64,000 bases of DNA from Paraburkholderia sp. CNPSo 3274 (GTDB taxonomy: Bacteria > Pseudomonadota > Gammaproteobacteria > Burkholderiales > Burkholderiaceae): the NCBI RefSeq assembly GCF_024206475.1, contig NZ_JAMBPR010000049.1:1-64000 (forward strand). The letters run 5' to 3'. The notes beneath the pieces are model-generated. The model saw nothing but the letters and a program-made list of their open reading frames with translations. It searched no databases and was not told where the DNA came from. Numbering within the stretch: position 1 is the first letter of the stretch; the number at the start of each line of letters is the position of its first letter. The position numbers and the translations under genes are program-made. Positions 26,527 to 35,491 of the stretch are shown in pieces.

Positions 26527-27827
26527 ACGCCACCACCGAACCGCTTTTGAAAGCGGCCGAAGAAGCGACGCTCTTGCCTGGCTACCAGCGCAAGATCGTT
26601 CTCGCGGCGGTGATCGGCAACCTGCTCGAATTCTTCGATTTCACTGTCTATAGCTATTTCGCGCTCACAATCGGCCACCAGTTCTTTCCGGCCGACGGCC
26701 AGGTCACGTCGCTGCTGCTCGCGTTCGCGGTGTTCGCCGTGGGCTTCGTGATGCGCCCGCTCGGCGGCATCGTGCTCGGCCGCTACGCGGACCGCGCGGG
26801 CCGCAAGCCGGCGCTCACGCTCACCATCCTGCTGATGGCGGTGGGTTCCGCGTCCATCGGTCTTGCGCCCACCTATGCGCAGATCGGCCTTGCCGCGCCT
26901 GTGCTGATCGTCGTCGCCCGCCTCGTGCAGGGTTTCGCGCAAGGCGGCGAGTTTGGCGCGGCAACCGCCACCCTCCTCGAAATGGGCGGACAGGCGAGCC
27001 GCGGCTTTCGCGCGAGCTGGCAGCTCGCGAGCCAGGGCGCGGCGGCGCTGCTCGGCTCGGGCCTCGCGGCGAGCCTCGGCTTTCTGCTCTCCGCGGAAAC
27101 GATGCATAGCTGGGGCTGGCGCATTCCGTTTTTGCTCGGCACGCTCATCGCGCCGGTTGGCATCTATCTGCGCCGGCACATTCGCGAAGAGCCGCCAGCG
27201 CAGCGCGTGGTCGCGGACCGCAACGACCCGAAGCGCGGCCTGTACGTGCGCAACTGGTTTCTCACGATCTTCGCGATCATGGGCATGTCGGTTTCGACGT
27301 ACGTGATGATGTACTACATGCCGACTTACTGCATCCAGTACCTGGGACTGCCACCCAAAATGTCGATTCTCGCGGGCGTGGCGTCCAGCACGATCTCGCT
27401 TGTGATGTGCCCGATCTACGGCGCGTGGTCGGACCGCATGGGCCGCCGCAAGCCGCTTACGATAATCGGACGCGTCGCGCTGATCCTGCTGCTCTATCCG
27501 GCGTTCTGGCTCATGACGCACTTTCCGTCGCTGCCGGTCGTGCTCGCCGCGCTTATCGTGCTCATGCTCTGCTATACGATGGGCTCCGCCCCCGCTTACG
27601 CGTTGATGCCGGAAAATTTTCCGAAACATCTGCGCGCAGGCTATATGTCGAGCGCGTACGCGATTGCGGTGTCGGTCTTCGGCGGTACGGCCCAGCTCGT
27701 GGCCGGCTGGCTCATCCATGCGACGGGTAACAAGATGGCGCCCGCGTGGTACATGATCGGCTGCGTGCTCATCTCGCTCATCGCCGTTTCGATGTTCGAG
27801 GAAACCGGCAACAAGGCGATCGACTGA
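26523..27827 (+). CDS. MHS-family MFS transporter
   Basis: This is a 434-residue, 12-helix metabolite:H+ symporter. Marks are VIGNLLEFFDFTVYSYFA (helix 1), GRYADRAGRKPALTL (helix 2-3 loop), LVQGFAQGGEFGAAT (helix 4) and GWRIPFLLGTLIAP. It overlaps the amidohydrolase stop by 4 bases and should bring in the N-acyl amino acid or a related acid. It resembles the carrier at 15188-16495 in family and context, as part of a duplicated regulator/hydrolase/carrier plan. Confidence 0.9.
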   Translation: MNATTEPLLKAAEEATLLPGYQRKIVLAAVIGNLLEFFDFTVYSYFALTIGHQFFPADGQVTSLLLAFAVFAVGFVMRPLGGIVLGRYADRAGRKPALTLTILLMAVGSASIGLAPTYAQIGLAAPVLIVVARLVQGFAQGGEFGAATATLLEMGGQASRGFRASWQLASQGAAALLGSGLAASLGFLLSAETMHSWGWRIPFLLGTLIAPVGIYLRRHIREEPPAQRVVADRNDPKRGLYVRNWFLTIFAIMGMSVSTYVMMYYMPTYCIQYLGLPPKMSILAGVASSTISLVMCPIYGAWSDRMGRRKPLTIIGRVALILLLYPAFWLMTHFPSLPVVLAALIVLMLCYTMGSAPAYALMPENFPKHLRAGYMSSAYAIAVSVFGGTAQLVAGWLIHATGNKMAPAWYMIGCVLISLIAVSMFEETGNKAID

Positions 27828-27881
27828 CCGGTCGATTGAAAAGCATGCGGCCTTGAAAAAAGGCGGGCGAACGGGGGCACG

Positions 27882-27908
27882 GCATGACGGCGCTGGCCGG
27901 CGTCATGC
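27882..27908. terminator. Possible shared hairpin between convergent MHS and kup genes
   Basis: Arms GCATGACG (27882-27889) and CGTCATGC (27901-27908) form an 8-base stem with an 11-base loop in the 81-base gap between convergent genes, touching the kup stop. No T-run follows on either side, so termination is only a guess. Confidence 0.4.
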
Positions 27909-29843
27909 TCATAGCGCCACCTGCACGCCCAGCTCGACCACGTGCTCGGGCGCGAGGCCGTAGTACTCGGCGCTCGACGTGCAGTGATATGACATGAACG
28001 CGAAGAGCCGCGCGCGCCAGCGGCTCACGTCCTGCTGGGCGTGCTGACGCAGCACCTCGTCGCGCGGCAAATAGAACGTGGTCTGTTGCGGGTCGAAACG
28101 CCAGTCGCCCAACCTGCCTTGCAGCGAGTCCAGAAGGCGCGGCAGATTGGGCCGCTCGACAAAGCCATGATGCGCGACGATCTCCCAGCAGCCCGCACCG
28201 AGGTCGCGCACTTCAATGCGCGTTTCATCGTCCGCCTGTGGCGCGGACTCCGAAACATTGGCGAATACGATCACCGTACGATGCAGGACGTGATTGTGAC
28301 GTACGTTGCTCGCGAGCGCGTCCGGCGTCATGCCCGGTGCGTTGCCCGGGTACACGGCCGTGCCCGGCACGCGGGGCAGCTTCGGATCGGCAGCGCAGAT
28401 GCCACGTAAAAACGCGTCTACCGACTCGCCGCGTGCCGCGTGGCGCGCCTCCAGTTCGCGGCCCCGGTTCCAGGTACTCATCGCGATGAATAGCAACGCG
28501 CCCACGGAAACCGGGAACCAGCCGCCCGAAGGGATTTTCGGCAGGCTCGCAGCGAGCAGCATGCCGTCCACGACCAGCAGCGGCACGCACGCGAGCCACG
28601 TGGCGACGCGCGGCCAGCCCCAAACTTCGCGGCACACGGATAGCATCTGCATCGACGTGGTCACCATCGTCATCGCCACCGCGAGGCCATATGCGGACGT
28701 GAGCCGCTCGGAGCTGCGAAAGAACAGCACGAGAAACACCACGGCCACGAGCAACCCCGCGTTGACCGCCGGAACATAAACCTGGCCGCGCCGCGTGCTC
28801 GAGGTTTCGATCGTGCGCATGCGCGGCAGGAAGCCTAGCTCGATGGCCTGGCTCGTCATCGAAAACGCGCCCGAGATCACCGCTTGCGAAGCGATGATGG
28901 TGGCGAGCATGGCAATGCCGACCGCCGGAATGAGCGCCCAATGCGGCACCGAGCGAAAGAACGGCTGGCTGGCCCCGCTCGGCTCGAACAGCACGCTCGC
29001 GGCCTGGCCGAAATAGCCTGCGACGATCGCGGGCAGCACGACGCAAAAGAACGCAATGCGAATGGAGCGCGTGCCGAAGTGGCCAATGTCGGCGTAGAGC
29101 GCCTCGGCGCCCGTCAACGCAAGGATCACGGCGGCGAGCACGCCAAACGCGAGCCCCGGATGCGCGAGCGCGAGCCGAACGGCCCAGACCGGCGACACCG
29201 CGGCGAGAATCGCCGGATAGCGCACGATGTGATAAACGCCCACCGCGCCGAGGCTCAAAAACCAGAGCGCCATGACGGGCCCGAACGTGCGCCCGACCAC
29301 GGCGCTGCCGCGCGACTGGAACAAGAAGAGCGCCACGAGAATCGCCAAGGAAACCGGCAGCACGGCGCTGTCGAATGCGGGATTGATTTCCTTGAGGCCT
29401 TCCACCGCGGAGAGCACGGAAATGGCGGGCGTGATCATCGAGTCGCCGTAGAACATCGCCGCGCCGACGAGCCCCGCGAGCACGAGCAGACGCGGCGCGG
29501 GGCGCCCCGCCTTCGTGAATCCGGCGCGCACGAGCGCCGTGAGCGCGACGATGCCGCCCTCGCCTTCGTTGTCGGCGCGCATGACGAAACAGGCGTACTT
29601 GAGCACCACGACGATCAGCACCGTCCACAGGATCATGGAGAGTACGCCCATCACCTCGGGCTGCGCCGTGGAATGCGCCGTCTGGACGGCTTCGCGCAGC
29701 GCGTAGATCGGGCTCGTGCCGATGTCGCCGAACACCACGCCGAGCGCGCCGAGCACCAGCGCGCGCTGGCCGGAGTCGTCGGCCTGCTTGCGCGCCTGCT
29801 CTTTCGGCGCGTTTCCGAGCGGGTTGAGGCGTTCCTGAAGCAT
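27909..29843 (-). CDS. kup: Low-affinity potassium uptake protein Kup
   Basis: The 644-residue membrane protein of the KUP/HAK/KT family has an N-terminal LGALGVVFGDIGTSPIYALREA (helix 1 signature), about 12 membrane helices to residue about 440, motifs GDSMITPAISVLSAVEGL and GHFGTRSIRIAFFCVVLPA, and a cytoplasmic C-terminal domain. It takes up potassium with protons. Length is near the usual 620-630 with a short N-terminal extension. The start at 29843 lacks a convincing ribosome site; upstream in-frame ATGs to 30035 encode non-conserved residues. It stands alone, divergent from a MarR-GNAT gene. Confidence 0.93.
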   Translation of the reverse strand: MLQERLNPLGNAPKEQARKQADDSGQRALVLGALGVVFGDIGTSPIYALREAVQTAHSTAQPEVMGVLSMILWTVLIVVVLKYACFVMRADNEGEGGIVALTALVRAGFTKAGRPAPRLLVLAGLVGAAMFYGDSMITPAISVLSAVEGLKEINPAFDSAVLPVSLAILVALFLFQSRGSAVVGRTFGPVMALWFLSLGAVGVYHIVRYPAILAAVSPVWAVRLALAHPGLAFGVLAAVILALTGAEALYADIGHFGTRSIRIAFFCVVLPAIVAGYFGQAASVLFEPSGASQPFFRSVPHWALIPAVGIAMLATIIASQAVISGAFSMTSQAIELGFLPRMRTIETSSTRRGQVYVPAVNAGLLVAVVFLVLFFRSSERLTSAYGLAVAMTMVTTSMQMLSVCREVWGWPRVATWLACVPLLVVDGMLLAASLPKIPSGGWFPVSVGALLFIAMSTWNRGRELEARHAARGESVDAFLRGICAADPKLPRVPGTAVYPGNAPGMTPDALASNVRHNHVLHRTVIVFANVSESAPQADDETRIEVRDLGAGCWEIVAHHGFVERPNLPRLLDSLQGRLGDWRFDPQQTTFYLPRDEVLRQHAQQDVSRWRARLFAFMSYHCTSSAEYYGLAPEHVVELGVQVAL

Positions 29844-30033
29844 GGCTGCGCGGCGTTCGTGGAGGCTTTGCCCTCTCGCAATTAGCGTTCCTCTTGAGCC
29901 TGAACGAGAGAAGGGTCGATGCAATTTCCCGGCCGCGTTGCGAACTTGCGTTAACCGTCGGGCGCGCCTATATTTTGATTGCGAATGGTTGCGATGCGCA
30001 ACCATCGGCGTGAAGACCGGAACGGAGACCCTC

Positions 30034-31014
30034 ATGGATTATGTCGACGTGCCCGCGCAGCCTCGCGAGACGACCATCCTCGAGCTGCGCGAGTTCTCGC
30101 GGCGGCTCGTGCGCGAACTGGGCTTCATGCGCACGACGCTCGCCGATAGCGATCTCGCCCCGTCCGCCGTGCACGCCATCATCGAAATCGGCGCGCAGCC
30201 GGGCATCAATGCGAGAGCGCTGGGCGACATCCTGCGGCTCGACAAGTCGAACACGAGCCGGCAGGTCGCACGGCTCGAAGCGGCCGGTCTCGTCAAACGC
30301 AAGATCGCCGCCGACGACGCCCGTTCCTCCGAGCTGACCCTGAGCGCGGCGGGCCAGAAGCTGCGCGCGAAGATCGACCGCTTCGCCACGGATCAGGTTT
30401 CCAACGCGCTGCGCAGGCTCGTTCCTGCCGACCAGCAAGCGCTCGTTCGTGCGCTCGCGCTCTACGCCGACGCGCTCGCGCACGACAACCCCAACGAGAC
30501 CCGCGCAACCGCGCCGGCGGCGGGGTTGCAGATCGTGGAAGGCTACCGGCCCGGCTGCATTGGCGACATCGCGAGCCTGCACGCGCGGTTCTACGCGGCG
30601 AACTGGGGCTTCGGCGCTTACTTCGAGAAGAAGGTGGCGACGGAACTCGCCGAATTCGCCGGCGCCTTGCCAGCCGTTGGCAAGGCGCTCTGGCTCGCAC
30701 TGGAGCGCGATCGCGTGCTGGCTTCGCTGGCCATCGACGGGCACGAGAGCGGCAACGCAGGCGTCGCCCATCTGCGCTGGTTTATCGTGGACGACTCACT
30801 ACGCGGCACCGGTGTCGGCAGGCAGTTGATGACGAACGCGATGGAGTTCGTCGATGCGCAGTACGCCGAGACTTACCTGTGGACGTTCAAGGGCCTCGAA
30901 GCCGCACGGCATCTATATGAGTCGTTCGGCTTCCGGCCGGCGGAGGAGTTCGAAGGCGGCCAGTGGGGCAAGAAGGTCACGGAGCAACGCTTTGTGAGGC
31001 GGCGCGCCCGTTGA
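30034..31014 (+). CDS. MarR-GNAT fusion protein (bifunctional regulator/acetyltransferase)
   Basis: The 326-residue two-domain protein has a MarR winged helix at about residues 15-145 (LDKSNTSRQVARLEAAGLVKRKIAADDARSSELTLSAAG) joined to a GNAT N-acetyltransferase domain at about 165-320. The acetyl-CoA loop is RGTGVGRQLM, and the closing element is ARHLYESFGFRPAEEFEGGQWGKKV. Such fusions are a known MarR/GNAT architecture; they may acetylate a small molecule or protein and bind DNA in response. GGAG precedes the ATG. The gene is divergent from kup. Target and regulon are unknown. Confidence 0.88.
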   Translation: MDYVDVPAQPRETTILELREFSRRLVRELGFMRTTLADSDLAPSAVHAIIEIGAQPGINARALGDILRLDKSNTSRQVARLEAAGLVKRKIAADDARSSELTLSAAGQKLRAKIDRFATDQVSNALRRLVPADQQALVRALALYADALAHDNPNETRATAPAAGLQIVEGYRPGCIGDIASLHARFYAANWGFGAYFEKKVATELAEFAGALPAVGKALWLALERDRVLASLAIDGHESGNAGVAHLRWFIVDDSLRGTGVGRQLMTNAMEFVDAQYAETYLWTFKGLEAARHLYESFGFRPAEEFEGGQWGKKVTEQRFVRRRAR

Positions 31015-31020
31015 CTCGCA

Positions 31021-31788
31021 TCACACGGAACTTGCCGGGCGCCCGCGCGTTTCAGGCATGCGCAGATACACGATCAGCGAAATCGCAGCGCAGGCCGTCA
31101 CGTACCAGTAGAAGTACTGCTCGTGCCCGCTCGCCTTGAAGCGCAGCGCGACGAACTCCGTTGTGCCGCCGAGAATCGCCGTGGTGAGCGCGTACGGCAG
31201 GCCCACCGCGAGCGCGCGAATGCGCGTGGGGAACAGCTCCGTTTTCGCGAGCATGTGCACCGAGGTGAAGCCGCTTAGCATCACGAGACCAGCGAACGAC
31301 AGCAGGAACGCCACCAGCGGATCGCGCGTATGGCTAAGCGCCGTGAAGAGCGGTACGGAAAACAGCGTGGTCGAAAGGCCAAAGCAGATCAGCACGGGGC
31401 GGCGGCCAAACACGTCGGACGCGAGCCCGAAGAGCGGCTGGAGCGGCAAATACAGCAGCAGCGCGCCGGTGGAGACGAGCGTAGACATCTCCTTCGAAAG
31501 GCCCACGGTGTTTACGAGGTACTTTTGCATATAAATCGTGAACGCAACGTAACCCACGGCCGCGATGGCCGCCGTGTTCATGAGCTGCACGGTCGGCTTG
31601 TCGCTCGGGAAAAACGACTTCGCGAAGTAAATCGAAAAAATGCTGTACGCCAGAAAGTCGTACCACTCGATCAGGTTGCCGGCCAGGCCCCCGACGATCG
31701 AACGGATGCGTGGCCGCACGATCGGCGCAGCGTGCGTGTCCACCGCCTGATTATCTATTCGGACTCCGAAATCCGTGTCGTTCGACAT
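31021..31788 (-). CDS. MHS-type carrier with large in-frame internal deletion
   Basis: Only 255 residues remain of a KgtP/MHS-type carrier, normally about 430. The N-terminus (GGLAGNLIEWYDFLAYSIFSIYFAKSFFPS, helices 1-2) runs at about residue 80 (AIAAVGY) straight into a second-half segment (FTIYMQKYLVNTVGLSKEMSTLVS) and continues to a normal C-terminus. The helix 2-3 signature loop, the GGEYG helix 4 motif and helices up to about 7 are missing. The frame is open and start and stop are present, so the deletion is in frame. A working transporter is unlikely. It shares orientation with a PEP-mutase-family lyase 45 bases upstream, its presumed former partner. Confidence 0.85.
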   Translation of the reverse strand: MSNDTDFGVRIDNQAVDTHAAPIVRPRIRSIVGGLAGNLIEWYDFLAYSIFSIYFAKSFFPSDKPTVQLMNTAAIAAVGYVAFTIYMQKYLVNTVGLSKEMSTLVSTGALLLYLPLQPLFGLASDVFGRRPVLICFGLSTTLFSVPLFTALSHTRDPLVAFLLSFAGLVMLSGFTSVHMLAKTELFPTRIRALAVGLPYALTTAILGGTTEFVALRFKASGHEQYFYWYVTACAAISLIVYLRMPETRGRPASSV

Positions 31789-31832
31789 GCGTGTCTCCTC
31801 CTCTTGTTTTTCGAAATTACAGGGTGTGGCGT

Positions 31833-32717
31833 TCAGTCCTTCGGTGCGTACTCGCTATCGAGCCGGTCGAAGAGCGGCTTGTTCACGAGGCGCTGACGCT
31901 CGGCGAACGGCGCGACGATAGCTGCGTCTTCGTCGAGGCGGCCATTCGTGCGCAATTGCCCGAGAGCACGCTGCATGCCGACCACCGCGCCTTGCAGCGC
32001 TGCGTTCGCGTACAGCACCAGCGCGTAGCCAAGGCCAGCCAGCGCTTCACGCGACTGCACCGGCGTCTTGCCGCCAATCACGATGTTGATGAGCTGCGGC
32101 GCGTCGATGAGCCTGGGCAGGCGCTCGATGTCTTCGAGCTTTTCCGTGGCTTCGATAAAGAGGATGTCCGCGCCCGCCTCGATGAACGCGTGGCCGCGCG
32201 CAATCGCGTCTTCGATGCCGTGCACGGCGGCTGCGTCGGTGCGCGCCATGATGAGCAGGTTGCCGTCTTCGCGCGCGTCAACGGCCGCGCGGATCTTGCC
32301 CACCATCTCGCTCGCGCCGATCACTTCCTTGTTGGCGAAGTGGCCGCACTTCTTCGGCATCACCTGGTCTTCGAACTGGATCGCGTCGGCGCAGCTGCGC
32401 TCTAGCGTCCGCACGGTCTGGCGCACATTGAGCGCGTTGCCGAATCCCGTGTCCGCGTCGACGATGAGCGGCAGGTTGACCGCGTCGCGCACGCGCGCCG
32501 TGTGCTCGGCAATGTCGCTCAAACCGATGAATCCGAGATCGGGCAGGCCGAACGACATGTTGGTGACGCCCGCGCCCGTGAGGTAGAGCGCTTCGAAGCC
32601 GGCGTCCTCGATCACGCGGGCGCTCATGGCATTGAAGGCGCCCGGCACGAGCAGGCCGCGGCGTTCGTTGACCTTGGCGCGGAAAGCGGCGCGGCGTGCG
32701 GCAGTGGAGGTGGTCAT
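31833..32717 (-). CDS. Isocitrate lyase/PEP mutase-family carboxylyase
   Basis: The 294-residue TIM-barrel enzyme of the ICL/PEPM superfamily has the signature DQVMPKKCGHF (catalytic Cys in KKCGH, about 116-121), metal-site residues in LPLIVDADTGFGNA (about 81-94), and IMARTDA. The KKCGH form is typical of lyases such as methylisocitrate lyase, 2,3-dimethylmalate lyase and oxaloacetate decarboxylase relatives. It cleaves or decarboxylates a 2-hydroxy- or 2-oxo-dicarboxylate. The start at 32717 has GGAG upstream; 32765 is an alternative. It is followed by the deleted MHS carrier, suggesting an operon for a dicarboxylate. The precise substrate is unknown. Confidence 0.88.
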   Translation of the reverse strand: MTTSTAARRAAFRAKVNERRGLLVPGAFNAMSARVIEDAGFEALYLTGAGVTNMSFGLPDLGFIGLSDIAEHTARVRDAVNLPLIVDADTGFGNALNVRQTVRTLERSCADAIQFEDQVMPKKCGHFANKEVIGASEMVGKIRAAVDAREDGNLLIMARTDAAAVHGIEDAIARGHAFIEAGADILFIEATEKLEDIERLPRLIDAPQLINIVIGGKTPVQSREALAGLGYALVLYANAALQGAVVGMQRALGQLRTNGRLDEDAAIVAPFAERQRLVNKPLFDRLDSEYAPKD

Positions 32718-32774
32718 CGCAGGAACTCCGTTCTGTTGGTTTGGAGATAGACGAGATTTTGGCACGAAGCAGGA

Positions 32775-32794
32775 CGCCCGGCCGAAGCCGGGCG
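32775..32794. other. Hairpin in the divergent lyase/LysE region
   Basis: CGCCCGGC and GCCGGGCG form a perfect 8-base stem around CGAA, 58 bases upstream of the lyase start and 115 bases upstream of the LysE gene. There is no T-run. It could be an operator or simply GC-rich symmetry; no function is assigned. Confidence 0.35.
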
Positions 32795-32908
32795 CGAAGT
32801 AAACGCTCGGGCGAGCGTGGAACGTAGCGCCGCCGCGCTCGGGTAATATGACAGGCTAAATATCGCGTCGAACGACAACGCCTCCACCCTCCCGCGGATC
32901 CTGCCATC

Positions 32909-33520
32909 GTGAACTATTTCAATGTCCTGCTCGCGCTTTCGGGCGTCCTGCTGCTGAGCGTCGCCAGCCCCGGGCCGAACTTCGTCATCGTCACCTCCAC
33001 GGCGGTGGCCTCGCGGCGCGCGGGCCTCGCGACCGGCCTCGGCCTCGCCGCCGCCTCCGGCACGTGGGCATGGATCGCCATCGCAGGCTTGAGCCTGATC
33101 GTCACCCACGTGGCCTGGATCGGCACTGGGCTGCGCATCGCGGGCGCAGCCTATCTGATCTGGCTCGGCGCGAAAATGCTCCTCACCGCGCGACAGCCTT
33201 TGCAGGTTGCGGCACAGGCGGGCGCATCGGGTTGGGCCCCAGCGAAAAAGGGCTACGTCGTCAGCATGACGAATCCCAAGGCCATCGCGTTCTACGGCAG
33301 CATCTTCGCGTTGATGGTGCCCGCTTCCGCGCCACGCTGGCTCGAAGCGGCGGTCGTCGTGATCGCCGTCCTCATATCGTGCGCCTGGTATTGCACGATG
33401 GCCCTGCTCGCCTCGCATCCCACCGTGCGCCAGTTCCTCGTCCGGCGCAAAGCCGCGCTCGACTCGGTGGTGGGCGTCGTGCTGATCGGACTCGGCGGGC
33501 GCATGCTCGCTGGACGCTGA
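32909..33520 (+). CDS. LysE/RhtB-family amino acid exporter
   Basis: The 203-residue inner-membrane protein has about 6 hydrophobic segments and the family signature SVASPGPNFVIVTSTAVASRRAGLATGLGLAA (about 17-48), plus YLIWLGAKMLL and NPKAIAFYGSIFAL. Members export amino acids such as lysine, threonine or homoserine lactone using proton exchange. The gene starts with GTG at 32909 with no strong ribosome site. It stands alone, between a lyase gene (divergent) and an alpha/beta hydrolase (17-28 bases after it). The substrate is unknown. Confidence 0.88.
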   Translation: MNYFNVLLALSGVLLLSVASPGPNFVIVTSTAVASRRAGLATGLGLAAASGTWAWIAIAGLSLIVTHVAWIGTGLRIAGAAYLIWLGAKMLLTARQPLQVAAQAGASGWAPAKKGYVVSMTNPKAIAFYGSIFALMVPASAPRWLEAAVVVIAVLISCAWYCTMALLASHPTVRQFLVRRKAALDSVVGVVLIGLGGRMLAGR

Positions 33521-33548
33521 GCCTGCCCACGCGGCCGTGAGCGGGCGC

Positions 33549-34388
33549 ATGGCTTCGCGATGGCTGCGCGCCGCACCGATGGCGTTCGCGCTGGCGTTCG
33601 TGCTCGCGGCGTCGTCCTTGCTGGCCCATGCGCAAAGCGCGCCCAAGGTCGTCGACATTCCTAACCGGCCCGGCGTCACCCAGCGCTTCCTTTTCATTGC
33701 GCCCGCGGCGCCGAAGGCGGTCGCGATTCTTTACGCGGGCGGGCACGGCGGCCTGCAACTGGACCCGCAGGGAAACTTCGGCTGGGGCGCCAACAACTTT
33801 CTCGTGCGCACCCGCATGCTGTTCGTGAACGACGGCGTTGCCGTGGCGGTCATCGACGCACCGAGCGACCGCCAATCGCCGCCCTACCTGGACGGCGGCT
33901 TTCGCCTCACGCCCGAACACGCCGCGGATGCCCGCGCCGTGATCGCGTGGTTGCGCGAACAACTACACGTGCCGGTCTGGCTCGTCGGCACGAGCCGCGG
34001 CACGCAGTCGGTCGCGGCCATCGCCATTGCGCTCGCGAACGACCCAAACCCGAACGCAATCCCCAGCGCGGGCCCGGACGGCATCGTGCTCACCTCGACC
34101 ATCCTGCGCGAAAATCGGGGCGGCGACCCGGTCACGGGCATGAACCTCTCCGCGCTCAAGATTCCCGTGCTCGTGGTACACAACAAGGACGACGCCTGCA
34201 AGCTGTGTCCGGTATCCGAAACGGACGCACTCATGCAAAAGCTCACGCAATCGCCGAGAACGAAGCTGATGCTCGTCTCCGGCGGCGCTTCGCGGGGCGA
34301 CCCATGTGGGGCGTTCGCGTATCACGGCTTCAACGGCATCGAGGGCGAAGTCGTGCACGGCATCACGGCGTGGATGCTTGCGCCTTGA
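33549..34388 (+). CDS. Exported alpha/beta-hydrolase-fold protein
   Basis: The 279-residue protein has a signal peptide (residues about 1-28, MAFALAFVLAASSLLAHAQS) and an alpha/beta-hydrolase core with the nucleophile elbow GTSRGT (Ser at about 148), an earlier AILYAGGHGG oxyanion region, VLVVHNKDDACK supplying the acid, and a late histidine (AYHGFNGIEGEV). It should be a periplasmic esterase or peptidase-like hydrolase. Cysteines flank the acid loop. The ATG at 33549 is used; a GTG at 33537 adds four residues and is equally possible. It lies just after the LysE gene and converges with a LysR gene. Confidence 0.8.
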   Translation: MASRWLRAAPMAFALAFVLAASSLLAHAQSAPKVVDIPNRPGVTQRFLFIAPAAPKAVAILYAGGHGGLQLDPQGNFGWGANNFLVRTRMLFVNDGVAVAVIDAPSDRQSPPYLDGGFRLTPEHAADARAVIAWLREQLHVPVWLVGTSRGTQSVAAIAIALANDPNPNAIPSAGPDGIVLTSTILRENRGGDPVTGMNLSALKIPVLVVHNKDDACKLCPVSETDALMQKLTQSPRTKLMLVSGGASRGDPCGAFAYHGFNGIEGEVVHGITAWMLAP

Positions 34389-34406
34389 GTATGCTTCGAA
34401 CGCGCG

Positions 34407-35345
34407 TTAGCGCCGCTTGCGCGCCACCCGTCCCGCTTCGCTCCCCGCCTCGTCCTTCAGCCAGTCACGAAACGCCGTGAGGCGCGGCAGACTCGCGCAC
34501 TCGTGCCGATAGACCACGTAGTACGCCAGCGCCGACGTGAAGGCGACCTCCGGAAAGAGGCGGACGAGCCGGCCAGCCGCGAGATCGTCGCGCGCCATGA
34601 CGCTGCGCGCGAGCGCGACACCGTGCCCGTCTATCGCTGCCTGCAGCACCGCAGCCGAATTGTTGATCTTCATGCCACGGCTCGCTGATGCGAGCGTCAC
34701 GCCCACGCTCTCGAACCACGCAGGCCATGAAGCAAAGCCCGCATGGCTGTCCACGGAGAGATCGTGAATGAGCGGCGCGCGGGTGAGATCGCGTGGCGCG
34801 CGCCATTTGCCGGCTCGGCGCACGGCTGGTGAGCAGACGGGATAGATCTCCTCGTCCATGAGCTTTTCGGCGGCGAGCCCCGGCCATGCGCCGGCGCCAT
34901 AACGCACGCCGATATCGACGCCCTGCGCAACGAAGTCGAGCAGTTTCAGGCTCGTGTCCAGACGCACGTCGGTGTCCGGCCATGCGGCCTGAAAGCGGTC
35001 GATGCGCGGCAAGAGCCATTTGGCGGCGAATGCCGGGCTCACCGTGACGGTCAGCACGCCGTTCGCCGATCCTTCCTTCAGGCGTTCCAGCCCCAGGCTC
35101 AAGCGATCGAAACCCGCGCGGATGTCGGGCAGCGCGCGCTCGGCCACTTCCGTCACCACCAGCCGCGCCCTACCGCCGCTGCCGCGTACGAACAAGGGCG
35201 TACCGAGCCAGTCTTCGAGACTGCGCACGAGCTGGCCGACGGCGGCGGGCGTCACATTCAGCTCGGCCGCCGCGGCGGAAAAACTCTGATGCCGAGCGCT
35301 CGCTTCGAATGCGCGCATGGCGTTGAGGTAGACCGGCGTCTTCAT
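34407..35345 (-). CDS. LysR-family transcriptional regulator (GcvA-like)
   Basis: The 312-residue regulator has an HTH at about residues 6-63 (LNAMRAFEASARHQSFSAAAAELNVTPAAVGQLVRSLEDWLGTPLF) and an effector domain with the GcvA-group pattern (VSPAFAAKWLLPRIDRFQAAWPDTDVRL; YGAGAWPGL). It is divergent from an SDR oxidoreductase gene (ATG at 35492) and probably regulates it. The ATG at 35345 opens directly on the conserved N-terminus. Confidence 0.88.
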   Translation of the reverse strand: MKTPVYLNAMRAFEASARHQSFSAAAAELNVTPAAVGQLVRSLEDWLGTPLFVRGSGGRARLVVTEVAERALPDIRAGFDRLSLGLERLKEGSANGVLTVTVSPAFAAKWLLPRIDRFQAAWPDTDVRLDTSLKLLDFVAQGVDIGVRYGAGAWPGLAAEKLMDEEIYPVCSPAVRRAGKWRAPRDLTRAPLIHDLSVDSHAGFASWPAWFESVGVTLASASRGMKINNSAAVLQAAIDGHGVALARSVMARDDLAAGRLVRLFPEVAFTSALAYYVVYRHECASLPRLTAFRDWLKDEAGSEAGRVARKRR

Positions 35346-35491
35346 GATCTAAAGATTTTCTATCAATGGGAGACAGAATATCTGATTTGTGAGCGCGTGC
35401 GGACGCGAACAGAATGAGTGCCGTCGACGTGGTGCCGGGCGCATTCCCTGCCGCCGGCGTCGCCCCATTCCGTGGCTTCGAGGAGTCCATC

